From: Acidovorax sp. NCPPB 3576
GTDB taxonomy: Bacteria > Pseudomonadota > Gammaproteobacteria > Burkholderiales > Burkholderiaceae_C
Assembly (NCBI RefSeq): GCF_028473605.1
Contig: NZ_CP097267.1
Span: forward strand, 5,200,501-5,264,500
Direction of reading: 5' to 3'
DNA: 64,000 nt
The notes under the pieces were generated by a model. That model saw only the letters and a program-made list of their open reading frames with translations, had not been told where the DNA came from and did not search any database. The position numbers and the translations under genes are program-made. This document shows, one piece after another, positions 35,355 through 44,411 of the stretch. Each line of letters starts with the position of its first letter. Position 1 is the first letter of the stretch.

Positions 35355-35562
35355 CTGTCGGCCGGTCTCCGGGCTGGCGAAAACCCGTGGGCCCTTCCCA
35401 GATGCCGAGGCATCCAGTGGGCACGATTCCACGGGGTGAAGGCGAGGCCTTCTTTCGCTTACCGTTGCGGGGGCAGCCCAGGTTGGGGTGCGGTCCGTGC
35501 CGGACGCGCCCTCCCTGGTTCCCGTTTAACTGCGCGGTCGCAATGACCGCGCGAGCACCAAC
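35355..35562 (-). ncRNA. Cobalamin (B12) riboswitch
   Basis: Minus-strand RNA from 35562 contains the conserved adenosylcobalamin aptamer blocks in order: GTTAAACGGGAA, GCTGCCCCCGCAACGGTAAG (35472-35453 region), CCACTGG and GGGAAGG, and finally CGCCAGCCCGGAGACCGGCC, the 3' closing block. It controls the eleven-gene cobalamin operon starting with cobM 145 bases later. There is no U-run terminator between aptamer and ATG, so translational control is more likely than termination. Confidence 0.93.
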
Positions 35563-35569
35563 GGGCGGG

Positions 35570-35575
35570 AGTATA
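35570..35575 (-). promoter_or_regulatory. Candidate -10 box of the cobalamin operon promoter
   Basis: TATACT on the minus strand, seven bases before the riboswitch aptamer, fits a sigma-70 -10. The matching -35 is weak (CCTGAA-like, inside repeat copy B). Inference from position and sequence. Confidence 0.4.
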
Positions 35576-35582
35576 GATCGAT

Positions 35583-35647
35583 TGCAAGGGTTTCAGGCCG
35601 TATGCCCTAGTGGAACATGCCTTCATAGCTATTATTTCAATAGCAAA
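35583..35647 (-). repeat. Dispersed intergenic repeat, copy B
   Basis: Minus-strand reading: TTTGCTATTGAAATAATAGC, then GGCATGTTCCACTAGGGCAT, then GGCCTGAAACCC. It matches copies A and C in the hairpin and in the 3' GGC.TGAAACC block, but the CCCTAGTGGAA core is inverted. It lies just upstream of the cobalamin riboswitch promoter. The remaining gap to 35850 is GC-rich with no gene that I can support. Confidence 0.6.
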
Positions 35648-35850
35648 CATGGCAGGCCCGGCCGAGGATTCCGAAGAGCTGTGACCGGTGGTAACGCCGT
35701 GGCGCAAAGGCGCTGGCGGGCAGCGCGCGGCCAGAAGATCGGCCCGCGATGCGGGCCGGTTGCGAGTGGCGGCCCGCAGGCCTTCGCCGGCCCTGCGCCG
35801 GCGCAGGGCGAGGACCGGGGCCGGGGCCCAGCCCGCGGCCCCTTCGCGCC

Positions 35851-36927
35851 TTAGCGCGAGAGCGCGTCCGCCGTGGCGGCGTCCACGCGGCCCGTGATCG
35901 GCAGGCCTTTGCTCTTTTGGAAGTTGCGCAGCGCAGTGGCCGTGCGGGCGCCGGCAGCGCCATCGGGCGTGCCCACGTTGTAGCCCAGCGCGTTCAGGCG
36001 CTCCTGGGCCTCGCGCACCGACATGGCGGGAGCGCCACCGGCCGGGGCACCGGCGGGCGCGGGAACGCCGGCACGGGTCTGCGATGGCGCGGCGCCGCCG
36101 TCCACGCCCAGGCGGCCACCGCCGCCCAGGCCCTGGCCCTGCACGCTTTGCGCCTTGTAGTTGCGCAGCGCCACGACCATCTGGTTGTAGGCGTCCATGA
36201 ACGCGGCGGTGAGCACCTTGCCCTGGGCCGTGTTCTGGTAGCCGCCCAGCGAGCCGCCGGCCGAGCCGCCGAACAGGCCGCCGAAGCCGGCGAAATCGCT
36301 CTTGGAGGCACTGCCTTCGGAGGCCGAGATCTGCACGCCGGAGCGGTTGTCCACCAGGGTCAGCATGGCGCTGGCCTCGCGCGTCTTGAGGCCGCCGCCC
36401 AGGGCGCCGATGGCCCGGCCGCTGCCGCCGCCGATGAGCCCGCCCAGCACGCCGCCGATGCCGCCGGCATCGCTGTTGGAGAAGATGATTTCAGGCGACA
36501 GGCCGTAGTCGGAGGCGACCATCTGGCCCTTGCCGAAGTTGCTGCCGCCGCGCATTTCGCCCGATTGCATGATCGCGCGCTCGCGGTCCATGGCCGTCAT
36601 GCCGGAGGCGCTGCGCTCCACCACGATGAAGCAGTTCGATTGCTGGATCAAGAGGCGCAGCAGGTTGGCCGTGGGCGGCAGTCGGTATTCGTTGCGAAGG
36701 ATGGTGTACCAGCCGGCCTGCTGGTTTTCCACCAGCGACACGGTGCCCAGGGGCGATGCGCACTTTTGCAGGTCGCTGCTTTCGTTGGCCGTGGCACCGC
36801 CGGCGGCCGCGCCGGTGGCGACGGTCTTGGACTCGGCACTGCCCATCTTCATGTTGGTGGTTTCGCATCCCGTCAGCAGGACGGCGGCGCAGACGGCGGC
36901 CAGCAGTGGCAAGGTCTTTTTGGACAT
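35851..36927 (-). CDS. CsgG-like outer-membrane lipoprotein with peptidoglycan-binding domain
   Basis: A 358-residue exported lipoprotein. Signal MSKKTLPLLAAVCAAVLLTG is followed by Cys in an LTGC lipobox, cleaved and lipidated there. The central part resembles CsgG/curli-assembly-like proteins (NCFIVVERSASGMTAMDRER, then DYGLSPEIIFS and a Gly-rich stretch). The C-terminal ~60 residues are a PG_binding_1 domain (SVREAQERLNALGYNVGTPD, then TATALRNFQKSKGL). It probably links the outer membrane to peptidoglycan. It is monocistronic; the upstream gap has no obvious operator. Confidence 0.82.
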   Translation of the reverse strand: MSKKTLPLLAAVCAAVLLTGCETTNMKMGSAESKTVATGAAAGGATANESSDLQKCASPLGTVSLVENQQAGWYTILRNEYRLPPTANLLRLLIQQSNCFIVVERSASGMTAMDRERAIMQSGEMRGGSNFGKGQMVASDYGLSPEIIFSNSDAGGIGGVLGGLIGGGSGRAIGALGGGLKTREASAMLTLVDNRSGVQISASEGSASKSDFAGFGGLFGGSAGGSLGGYQNTAQGKVLTAAFMDAYNQMVVALRNYKAQSVQGQGLGGGGRLGVDGGAAPSQTRAGVPAPAGAPAGGAPAMSVREAQERLNALGYNVGTPDGAAGARTATALRNFQKSKGLPITGRVDAATADALSR

Positions 36928-37060
36928 TGGAGTGTTCCTCTCAGGGAAAAGGGTGAAGACGCCACCTGTCGGCAGGAGGGCGCAAGACAAGGGGCCGCGG
37001 CCGCAACGGCCGGCGTGCCAGAGGCGGCGACGGATCATAGCGCCGCGGCTGGGCTGCTGG

Positions 37061-37789
37061 CTACCGCTGGGCGCCCATGCGATAGACCCAGACCGCATGC
37101 CCGCCGTCCGGCTGCAGCCGGGCGTGCGGCACCGCCCCGGGCACCTCGAACGCCAGGCTGACCAGCCAGGTGCCCGGCGCCATTTCCGCCTGCGCCTTGG
37201 CGGCGGCGCGGGCCATGCTTTCGGGGCGCTGGAACAGATACACCAGCGTGCAGCCGCTCCAGTCGGCGCGCCACAGGTCGCCCCGCCGCACCTCGGCCCA
37301 CGGACAGCGCAGCGCGCACAGCAGGCGCAGCGGCCGGCTCCATTCCACGCCCGCCAGCCGCGCCTGCGGATAGGCGCGGCGCAGGGCGATCAAGCCGTCG
37401 CCCAGGCCGCAACCGGCGTCCAGCACCCGCGCGCCCGGCGGCAGCGCCACCGTGCGGGCCAAGCCGAGCAGCGCATCGTGCGGCGTAGGGAACAGGGGCG
37501 CATCGCGCCAGGCGTTGAGCGGGTACACCAGCAGCAGCAGCGCCAGCGGCACCAGCCAGGCCCAGGCGGGTACGCTGGCCGCGCCGGTCAGCGCCAGGGA
37601 CAGCGGAAACCCCGCCGCGATCAGACCCCGGCGCCACCAGCCCGAACCCAGCACGCTGGCGGCCGTGCCGACGGCGCAGGCCACGATCAGCGCGGCCACC
37701 GGCGCCACCCGCCCCTGCAGGCCGAGGTAGGCCAGCCATGCAGCGGCCCAGGCCAGGAGGGCGGGCAAGGGCCAGGGCAGTCGGTGCAT
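37061..37789 (-). CDS. Membrane-anchored class I SAM methyltransferase
   Basis: A 242-residue protein with three or four N-terminal helices (ALLAWAAAWLAYLGL, VAALIVACAVGTAAS, GLIAAGFPLSLALTG, LVPLALLLLVYPL) followed by a cytoplasmic methyltransferase domain. Motif I is VLDAGCGLGDGLIALRR; the acidic strand-2 end is VEWSRPLR. The target is unknown. It is convergent with nothing close and separated by 133 bp from the lipoprotein gene on the same strand. Confidence 0.8.
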   Translation of the reverse strand: MHRLPWPLPALLAWAAAWLAYLGLQGRVAPVAALIVACAVGTAASVLGSGWWRRGLIAAGFPLSLALTGAASVPAWAWLVPLALLLLVYPLNAWRDAPLFPTPHDALLGLARTVALPPGARVLDAGCGLGDGLIALRRAYPQARLAGVEWSRPLRLLCALRCPWAEVRRGDLWRADWSGCTLVYLFQRPESMARAAAKAQAEMAPGTWLVSLAFEVPGAVPHARLQPDGGHAVWVYRMGAQR

Positions 37790-38105
37790 CAGGAAAGAAA
37801 GCAGGCGGTGTGGATGGGGCGCCGGAGGCAGGGCCGAGTTTAGTGACCGGCCGGCGAGGTGCTCGACGCCACTGCGCCGCCACCAGCGGCACCGCGCCCA
37901 CCGCTGGAAACGGAAAACCTTGCGCAGCGGGGTGAACGCATGCGGACTGCGGCATCTTCGCCACACCCGCCCGGGCAGGGTGTAACGCTGGGGCGGGGGT
38001 GCCGGCTTCGTGGACAGCGGCTTTTACAATGTTCTGTTGCCATTGCGCACAGAGCGTTACCAAAACGACCGCGCCCCTTCACCCCTCCCCCATCAAAGGC
38101 TTCTT

Positions 38106-39581
38106 TTGCGCCCGCCCCTCGATTCGTCCCAGCCCACCCCGGGCCCGTCGTCGGAACCACCCCTGGTGGTGGACCTGGACGGCACGCTCATCCTGACGGA
38201 CATGCTGCACGAATCGTCGCTGCAGCTGCTGCGGGACGGGCCGTGGCGCGCGATGGCCCTGCCCGTGTGGCTGGCCCGGGGCAAGGCGGCGCTCAAGCAG
38301 GAGATCGGGCAGCGGGTGCAGATGGACGTGGCCACGCTGCCCTACAACGTGCCGTTCGTGCAGTGGCTGCGCAACCAGCACGCGGCCGGGCGGCGCACCG
38401 TGCTGTGCACGGCCTCCGACCGCTCGGTGGCGCAGGCCATCGCCGCCCACCTGGGGTGCTTCGACCAGGTCATGGCCAGCGATGGGGCCACCAACCTGGC
38501 CGGGGCCGCCAAGGCCGCCGCGCTCGTGCAGGCCTTCGGCGAGCGCGGCTTCGACTACGCGGGCAATTCGCAGGCGGACGTGCCGGTGTGGCAGTCCGCG
38601 CGCTCGGCCATCGTGGTCAATGCCTCGGGGGCCGTCACCCGGCGGGCCGAGGCGCAAGGCAACGTGGCCGAACGTTTCCCCCGCGAGCCCCTCGGCCTCA
38701 GGCCCTGGCGCAAGGCGCTGCGGCTGCACCAGTGGCTCAAGAACCTGCTGCTGTTCGTGCCGCTGGTGGCCGCGCACCGATTGGCCGACGGCGAGGCCTG
38801 GGGCGACCTGCTGGTGGCCTTCCTGGCCTTCAGCCTGTGCGCCTCGTCGGTCTATGTGGCCAACGACCTGCTCGATCTGGAGAGCGACCGCCGGCATCCC
38901 CGCAAGCGCCTGCGGCCCTTCGCCTCGGGCGCGCTGGCGGCCTGGCAGGGCGTGGCCCTGGTGCCGGTGCTCACGGCGGCGAGCTTCTTGCTGGCCTGGC
39001 AGGTGGGACAGGGGTTTTTCGGCTGGCTGCTGGGGTACTTCGCCATCACCTGGGCGTATTCGCTGGCGCTCAAGCGCTGGGTGCTGGTCGATTGCATCGC
39101 GCTGGCGGTGCTCTACACGCTGCGCATCGTGGCGGGGGCCTATGCCATCACGCAGCCGCTGTCGTTCTGGCTGCTGGCGTTCTCGGGCTTTCTCTTCCTG
39201 TCGCTGGCGTTCGTCAAGCGCTATGCCGAGCTGATGGTGCAGCAGGCCGCGGGCAAGACGCAGGCGCATGGCCGCGGCTACCTCACGTCGGATGCGCCCA
39301 TCGTGCAGAACCTGGGCATCGCCGCCGGCTACACGGCCGTGGTGGTGCTGGCGCTTTACCTCAACAGCGAATCGGTGCTGCTGATGTACCGCGCGCCGGA
39401 GATGATCTGGGCCGCCGTGCCCGTGATGGTGTTCTGGGTGAGCTGGATGTGGCTGCGCGCGGTGCGCGGGCAGATGCACGACGACCCGCTGGTCTTCGCC
39501 TTCAAGGACCGCGCCAGCCTGGCCGCGGGCGCCCTGTTCAGCCTGGCGATGGTCGCCGCCGCACTGGGGCTGCCGTGGTAG
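38106..39581 (+). CDS. HAD phosphatase-UbiA prenyltransferase fusion (polyprenyl-phosphate pentose-phosphate transferase type)
   Basis: About 491 residues. The N-terminal HAD domain has VVDLDGTLILTDML and CTASDRSVAQAIA, then SDGATNLAGAAKA. From ~210 there is a nine-helix UbiA domain with WLKNLLLFVPL and the Asp-rich NDLLDLESDRRHPRKRLRP and KRYAEL. In mycobacteria a UbiA member (Rv3806c) joins phosphoribosyl pyrophosphate to decaprenyl phosphate and a phosphatase removes the 5-phosphate. This fusion would combine both. The start is uncertain: TTG 38106 is chosen, GTG 38010 is possible. TACAAT at 38025-38030 may be a -10. Confidence 0.82.
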   Translation: MRPPLDSSQPTPGPSSEPPLVVDLDGTLILTDMLHESSLQLLRDGPWRAMALPVWLARGKAALKQEIGQRVQMDVATLPYNVPFVQWLRNQHAAGRRTVLCTASDRSVAQAIAAHLGCFDQVMASDGATNLAGAAKAAALVQAFGERGFDYAGNSQADVPVWQSARSAIVVNASGAVTRRAEAQGNVAERFPREPLGLRPWRKALRLHQWLKNLLLFVPLVAAHRLADGEAWGDLLVAFLAFSLCASSVYVANDLLDLESDRRHPRKRLRPFASGALAAWQGVALVPVLTAASFLLAWQVGQGFFGWLLGYFAITWAYSLALKRWVLVDCIALAVLYTLRIVAGAYAITQPLSFWLLAFSGFLFLSLAFVKRYAELMVQQAAGKTQAHGRGYLTSDAPIVQNLGIAAGYTAVVVLALYLNSESVLLMYRAPEMIWAAVPVMVFWVSWMWLRAVRGQMHDDPLVFAFKDRASLAAGALFSLAMVAAALGLPW

Positions 39582-40888
39582 CCGTGCGCTCCTGGGGCCG
39601 CCTGAGCGCCGACGACCACGATCTGCGCATCCTGGCCGAGCGGCCGCTGGCGCACCTGCCGCGCGAGCCCGGCCAGCACGGGCTCGCGTTCGGCATGGGC
39701 CGCAGCTACGGCGACGTGTGCCTGAACCCCGGCGGCGCGCTGTGGTCGCTGCGCGGGCTGGACCGCTTCATCGCCTGGGACGAGGCCACCGGCGAGCTGA
39801 CCTGCGAGGCCGGCATGCTGCTGCGCGACATCCAGCGCACGTTCGTTCCGCGCGGCTGGATGCTGCCCGTGACCCCGGGCACCCAGCTGGCGACGGTGGG
39901 CGGCGCCATCGCCAACGACGTGCACGGCAAGAACCACCATGGAAATGGCTCCTTCGGCGACCATGTGCAGGAGCTGCGGCTGCTGCGCACCGACGGGCTG
40001 TCGATCCGCTGCGGCCCGCAGCTGCATCCCGACTGGTTCGCCGCCACGGTGGGCGGCCTGGGCCTGACCGGCGTGGTCACCCAGGCCACGCTGCGGCTGC
40101 GGCGCGTGCCCGGCGCGTGGCTGGACACCGAGACCCTGCCCTACGGGTCGCTGGGCGAGTTCTTCGCACTGGCCGATGCCTCCGAGGCCGGCTGGGAGCA
40201 CACCGTCTCGTGGATCGACTGCCTCTCGGGTGCCCGGGCCGGCGCCACGCGCGGCATCTTCCTGCGCGCCAACGCCGCCGCCCCCGAATTCCAGCACGGC
40301 GCCGCACCGAAAGACCGCCAGCGCACCGTGCCGTTCGCGCCGCCCGTCTCGCTCGTCAACCGCCTGAGCCTGCGCCCCTTCAACGCGGCGTACTACCACC
40401 TGAACCGCCGCCGCGCCGGCCGCGCGCTGCAGCATTACGAGCCGTTTTCCTACCCGCTGGACAACCTGCAGGAATGGAACCGTATCTACGGCCGCCGGGG
40501 CTTCTACCAGTACCAGTGCGTGGTGCCCCGCCCGCACGGCCCCGACGCCGTGGGCGCGCTGCTGCGCGAGATCACCGCGTCGGGCCAGGGCAGCTTCCTG
40601 GGCGTGCTCAAGACCTTCGGCGACCGCGAATCGGTGGGCCTGCTGAGCTTTCCGCAGCCGGGCGTCACGCTGGCGCTCGACTTTCCCAACCTGGGCGACC
40701 GCACGCTGCGGCTGTTCGACCGGCTCGACGCCGTCGTGGCCGAGGCCGGCGGGCGCCTGTACCCGGCCAAGGACGCGCGCATGCCGCGCGCCCTGTTCGA
40801 GGCCGGCTACCCGAAGCTCGCCCAATTCCTTCCGTACCGCGACCCGAACATCCGGTCCGCGATGTCGCGACGCCTGATGGGCGACTGA
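39575..40888 (+). CDS. FAD-dependent DprE1-like oxidoreductase
   Basis: A 437-residue flavoprotein closely patterned on decaprenylphosphoryl-ribose 2'-oxidase. FAD motifs: GMGRSYGDVCLNPGG, PVTPGTQLATVGGAIANDVH and GKNHHGNGSFGDHV, where the His-containing GKNHH block matches the flavin-linked region of DprE1. It should oxidise the C2 hydroxyl of a polyprenyl-phospho-ribose. The start is probably GTG 39575, which overlaps the UbiA stop; GTG 39584 is the alternative. It is adjacent to a DprE2-like gene, as in mycobacteria. Confidence 0.88.
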   Translation: MVAVRSWGRLSADDHDLRILAERPLAHLPREPGQHGLAFGMGRSYGDVCLNPGGALWSLRGLDRFIAWDEATGELTCEAGMLLRDIQRTFVPRGWMLPVTPGTQLATVGGAIANDVHGKNHHGNGSFGDHVQELRLLRTDGLSIRCGPQLHPDWFAATVGGLGLTGVVTQATLRLRRVPGAWLDTETLPYGSLGEFFALADASEAGWEHTVSWIDCLSGARAGATRGIFLRANAAAPEFQHGAAPKDRQRTVPFAPPVSLVNRLSLRPFNAAYYHLNRRRAGRALQHYEPFSYPLDNLQEWNRIYGRRGFYQYQCVVPRPHGPDAVGALLREITASGQGSFLGVLKTFGDRESVGLLSFPQPGVTLALDFPNLGDRTLRLFDRLDAVVAEAGGRLYPAKDARMPRALFEAGYPKLAQFLPYRDPNIRSAMSRRLMGD

Positions 40889-40935
40889 CCTGCGGCTTTT
40901 TCTCCAAGACAAGAACGAACGAACTCACCGCCAAC

Positions 40936-41712
40936 ATGCAGAACAACAACAACGCCAGCAACGCACCGCAGACCCTCGTGATCGTCGGCGCCACCTCGCT
41001 GATCGCGCAGCACTGCGCACGCCAATGGCTGCAGGCCGGCGGCATCGGCCGCGTGGTGCTCGTGGGGCGCGATGCGGCCCGGCTGCAGGGCGTGGCCGAC
41101 GACCTGCAGGTGCGCCAGCCCCAGGCCCGCATCGAGGTGCTGGCCGGCGATGTGACCCAGGCGGCGTCCATCGCCGCGCTGGTGCAGCACCTGGCGGCCC
41201 AGGGCGTGCCGGACACGGTGCTCATCGCCCATGGCAGCCTGCCCGACCAGCCCCAGTGCCAGAGCGATCTGGCCAGCGCCGAGCAGGCCATGGTGGTCAA
41301 CGGCCTGTCGCCCGTGCTGTGCGCGGAGGCGTTCGCCGGCGCGATGCAGGTGGCGGGGCGCGGCACGATCGGCATCATCGGCTCGGTGGCCGGCGACCGG
41401 GGCCGCAAATCCAACTACGTGTACGGCGCCGCCAAGGGACTGGTGGAGCGCTATGCCGAAGGGCTGCAGCACCGCCTGGCGGCCACGAACGTGAAGGTGG
41501 TGCTGGTCAAGCCCGGCCCCACCGACACGCCGATGACGGCGCACCTGAAGGCGCGCGGCGCCAAGCTCGCCAGCGTGGAGCAGGTGGCCCAGGCCGTGGT
41601 GCGCGGCATGGCCCGCGGCACCCCCGTGGTGTATGCCCCGGCGAAATGGGCGCTCATCATGGCCGTGATCCGCAACCTGCCGCGCATGGTCTTCCACAAG
41701 ATGGACATCTGA
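40936..41712 (+). CDS. Short-chain dehydrogenase, DprE2-like
   Basis: A 258-residue SDR. Cofactor motif: IVGATSLIAQHCARQWLQAG. Active-site Ser in IGIIGSVAGDRG and YxxxK in YVYGAAKG are present. The C-terminal hydrophobic piece (WALIMAVIRNLPRMVF) could dock to the membrane as in DprE2. It would reduce the 2'-keto intermediate to the arabinose epimer. It lies 47 bp after the DprE1-like gene; the first residues (MQNNNNASNA) are unusually Asn-rich. Confidence 0.88.
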   Translation: MQNNNNASNAPQTLVIVGATSLIAQHCARQWLQAGGIGRVVLVGRDAARLQGVADDLQVRQPQARIEVLAGDVTQAASIAALVQHLAAQGVPDTVLIAHGSLPDQPQCQSDLASAEQAMVVNGLSPVLCAEAFAGAMQVAGRGTIGIIGSVAGDRGRKSNYVYGAAKGLVERYAEGLQHRLAATNVKVVLVKPGPTDTPMTAHLKARGAKLASVEQVAQAVVRGMARGTPVVYAPAKWALIMAVIRNLPRMVFHKMDI

Positions 41713-41715
41713 TCC

Positions 41716-43440
41716 ATGCCGTGGACCCCTGAACGCCGCCGCCTCTGGGCGGCGGTGGCCCTTGCGGGCTACGCAACGCTCTTTGCGCTGGTGACGGCCG
41801 TGGCGGCCTGGCGCACCTTCACGCCCGTGCCGATCTGGGACATGTGGGGCGCGATGGAGTTCTACGCCGACGTGCGCGATGGCGCCGGCTGGCAGGCCTG
41901 GTGGCGGCTCTTCAACGAGCACCGCATCGTGCTGTCCAAGGCCTTGTTCTGGATGGAATACCGCTGGTTCGGCGGCACCCAGGCGTTCCTGATCGCGGCC
42001 AACTACCTGCTGGTGGCGGGCAGCATCGCCACCTTCTGGGCCTTCCTGAGGGCGCGCCTGGGGCCGATGACCCGCACGGCGTCGGTGGCGGTGCTGTCCC
42101 TGCTGTCCGTCTGGCTGCTGTCGTGGGTGCAGCAGGAAAACCTCACCTGGGCGTTCCAGAGCCAGTTCTTCCTGGCCCAGTGGCTGCCGCTGGCCGGGCT
42201 GTACTGCCTGTACCGCGCCACGCAAGCGCCGCAGGGCACAGGGTGGCACAGCGGGCGCTGGTTCGCTGGCGGCTGCGCCCTGGGCGTGCTGAGCATCGGC
42301 ACCATGGCCAACGGCATCATGGCGCTGCCCATGATGGCGCTTTACGCCGCCGTGGTGCGCATGGAATGGCGCCGCGTCGCATTGCTGGCCGTGCTGGCCG
42401 CCGCGGGCGTTGGCATCTACATGGCGGACTTCGTCGCGCCCACGCCCCGGCCCGGCCTGCTGGCCATGCTCCAGACCCGGCCGCTGGGCCTGCTGCAATA
42501 CACGCTGCAGTACCTGGGCAGCCCGTTCCAGCACCTGGCGGGCAAGATGGAGACGATGTGGATCAGCCAGGCCTTCGGCGTGCTGTTCACCGTGCTGGCG
42601 CTGGCCCGGCTGGTGCCCGCGCTGCGCGCCCCGCGCACGCATGCGCTGGAGCTGTCGCTGCTCACCTTCGTGGCCTTCGTGGCGGGCATCGCCTTCGCCA
42701 CCGCCAGCGGCCGCCTGCAGTTCAGCATGGAAGGCTCGCTGGCCAGCCGCTACACCACGCCCACGATGATGGCCTGGGCGGCACTCGCCGTGCTGTATGC
42801 GCCGCGCATGATGGCCCTGCGCGGCCTGGCCCGCGCCGGGGCCGCCGTGCTGCTGGTGGCGGTGCTGGCGCAGATGCTGTCGGTGCAGATGCGCGAAACC
42901 AAACGCAGCGATGTCCCCCACCTGCGCATGACCGGCGCGCTGGCGCTGGCGATGGGGGTGCACGACGAGCGGCGCATCGGCATGCTGATCTGGGACCGGG
43001 CCCTGGGCGAGCGCATCGTCGCCAAGGCCCGCCAGCAGGGCCACTCGATCTTCGGCCGGCCGCCGCTCGCCGACGCCGCCACGGCCCTGGGCTCGCACAC
43101 CGACGTGCCGCCCGCCCGCTGCACGGCCTTCGTGGACTGGGTGCAGCGCGTGCAGGGCGACCCGCGCTTTGTCTCGGTGAGCGGCGCGCTGCTGCCCTCC
43201 GAAGGCGATGCGCCGCCGCCATCGATGCGCCTCGTCGCGCCCGATGGCACCGTGGTGGGCCTGGGCGTGCCCCACCGCTGGCGCAAGCTGAGCGCGCCCG
43301 GCGGCCCCCATGCGCCCGCACGCTACCTGACCTTCACCGCCTACCTGCAGGCCGCGCCCGAGGCGCTGCCCACCGCCGTGACCCTGACCGCACCCGGCAC
43401 CGACTGCTCGGTGGCCCTGCAGATACCGGCGCCGCAATGA
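41716..43440 (+). CDS. Multi-span GT-C-like glycosyltransferase or membrane protein
   Basis: A 574-residue protein with about eleven predicted helices. The first large loop after helix 1 has [20 protein letters not shown], an acidic periplasmic loop as in GT-C enzymes that use polyprenyl-phosphate sugars. After the last helix (~400) there is a ~170-residue soluble domain with Cys residues. Given the neighbours it may transfer the polyprenyl-linked pentose to an acceptor in the periplasm. The family is not securely named. It starts three bases after the DprE2-like stop. Confidence 0.7.
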   Translation: MPWTPERRRLWAAVALAGYATLFALVTAVAAWRTFTPVPIWDMWGAMEFYADVRDGAGWQAWWRLFNEHRIVLSKALFWMEYRWFGGTQAFLIAANYLLVAGSIATFWAFLRARLGPMTRTASVAVLSLLSVWLLSWVQQENLTWAFQSQFFLAQWLPLAGLYCLYRATQAPQGTGWHSGRWFAGGCALGVLSIGTMANGIMALPMMALYAAVVRMEWRRVALLAVLAAAGVGIYMADFVAPTPRPGLLAMLQTRPLGLLQYTLQYLGSPFQHLAGKMETMWISQAFGVLFTVLALARLVPALRAPRTHALELSLLTFVAFVAGIAFATASGRLQFSMEGSLASRYTTPTMMAWAALAVLYAPRMMALRGLARAGAAVLLVAVLAQMLSVQMRETKRSDVPHLRMTGALALAMGVHDERRIGMLIWDRALGERIVAKARQQGHSIFGRPPLADAATALGSHTDVPPARCTAFVDWVQRVQGDPRFVSVSGALLPSEGDAPPPSMRLVAPDGTVVGLGVPHRWRKLSAPGGPHAPARYLTFTAYLQAAPEALPTAVTLTAPGTDCSVALQIPAPQ

Positions 43441-43472
43441 GCGCCCCGAACCCGACGAGAAAAGCCAACACC

Positions 43473-44411
43473 ATGAAGAACGCCAAAATCATCCTGCCGG
43501 GAGGCGCCGGCCTCGTGGGCCAGAACCTCGTGGCCCACCTGAAGCTGCACGGCTATCACAACCTCGTCGTGCTGGACAAGCACACGAGCAACCTGGCCAT
43601 CCTGCGGCAGGTGCACCCCGACATCGTGGCCGAGGACGCCGACCTGGCCGAGCCCGGCGCGTGGGAGCGCCACTTCGAGGGCGCGGACGTGGTGGTCATG
43701 CTGCAGGCGCAGATCGGCGCGCCGCAGGCCGACCCGTTCGTGCGCAACAACCTCACCTCCACCGGCCGCATCCTCGATCTGATCCAGCGCCACCGCATTG
43801 CGCAGACCGTGCACATCAGCTCCTCGGTGGTCGAGTCGGTCGCCCAGGACCACTACACCGAGACCAAGCGCGCGCAGGAAAAAATGGTGCTGGACAGCGG
43901 CATTCCCTGCGTGGTGCTGCGGCCCACGCTGATGTTCGGCTGGTTCGACCGCAAGCACCTGGGCTGGCTGTCGCGCTTCATGCGCAAGGTGCCGGTGTTC
44001 CCGATTCCGGGCAGCGGCCGCTACATGCGCCAGCCGCTGTACGCGGCGGATTTCTGCCGCATCATCGTGCGCTGCATCGAGGAGCGCCGCGTGGGCGGCG
44101 TGTTCAACATCACGGGCCTGGAGAAGGTGGACTACATCGACATCATTCGCCAGATCAAGGCCGCTACGGGCGCGGGCGCGTGGATCGTGAAGATCCCCTA
44201 CGGCCTTTTCTCCCTGCTGCTCAAGGTGTGGGCGCTGTTCGACAAGGACCCGCCGTTCACCGCCGACCAGCTCAAGGCGCTGGTGGCCCACGACGAGTTC
44301 GAGGTGATCGACTGGCCCGGCATCTTCGGCGTGCGCGCCACGCCCTTCGCCGAGGCCATCCACGAAACCTTCAACCACCCGGAATACAGCCGCGTGGTGC
44401 TGGAGTTCTGA
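43473..44411 (+). CDS. NAD-dependent epimerase/dehydratase
   Basis: A 312-residue extended SDR. NAD motif: [21 protein letters not shown]. The catalytic Tyr/Lys pair appears as [13 protein letters not shown] with SSSVVES before it. C-terminal [20 protein letters not shown] is typical of sugar-nucleotide epimerases. A second possible ATG at 43437 overlaps the previous stop and would add 12 residues; 43473 fits the family better. The stop overlaps the next start. Confidence 0.86.
   Translation: MKNAKIILPGGAGLVGQNLVAHLKLHGYHNLVVLDKHTSNLAILRQVHPDIVAEDADLAEPGAWERHFEGADVVVMLQAQIGAPQADPFVRNNLTSTGRILDLIQRHRIAQTVHISSSVVESVAQDHYTETKRAQEKMVLDSGIPCVVLRPTLMFGWFDRKHLGWLSRFMRKVPVFPIPGSGRYMRQPLYAADFCRIIVRCIEERRVGGVFNITGLEKVDYIDIIRQIKAATGAGAWIVKIPYGLFSLLLKVWALFDKDPPFTADQLKALVAHDEFEVIDWPGIFGVRATPFAEAIHETFNHPEYSRVVLEF

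Noticed and set aside
33340..35424. A 694-codon frame starting in the B12 riboswitch
   Set aside because: It merges untranslated riboswitch RNA and out-of-frame cobM sequence with cbiX; the true start is the ATG at 34392 overlapping the cobM stop.
35651..35850. Short open frames between the riboswitch and the lipoprotein gene
   Set aside because: Very G+C-rich, Arg/Pro/Ala-biased translations without a ribosome site or family resemblance.
37859..40888. A 1009-codon open frame on the plus strand
   Set aside because: Only its 3' part (from ~39575) is real (DprE1-like). The rest is an out-of-frame shadow of the HAD-UbiA gene.
40807..43437. An 876-codon minus-strand frame opposite the GT-C and DprE2-like genes
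   Set aside because: His/Gly/Arg/Gln-rich shadow of well-supported plus-strand genes.
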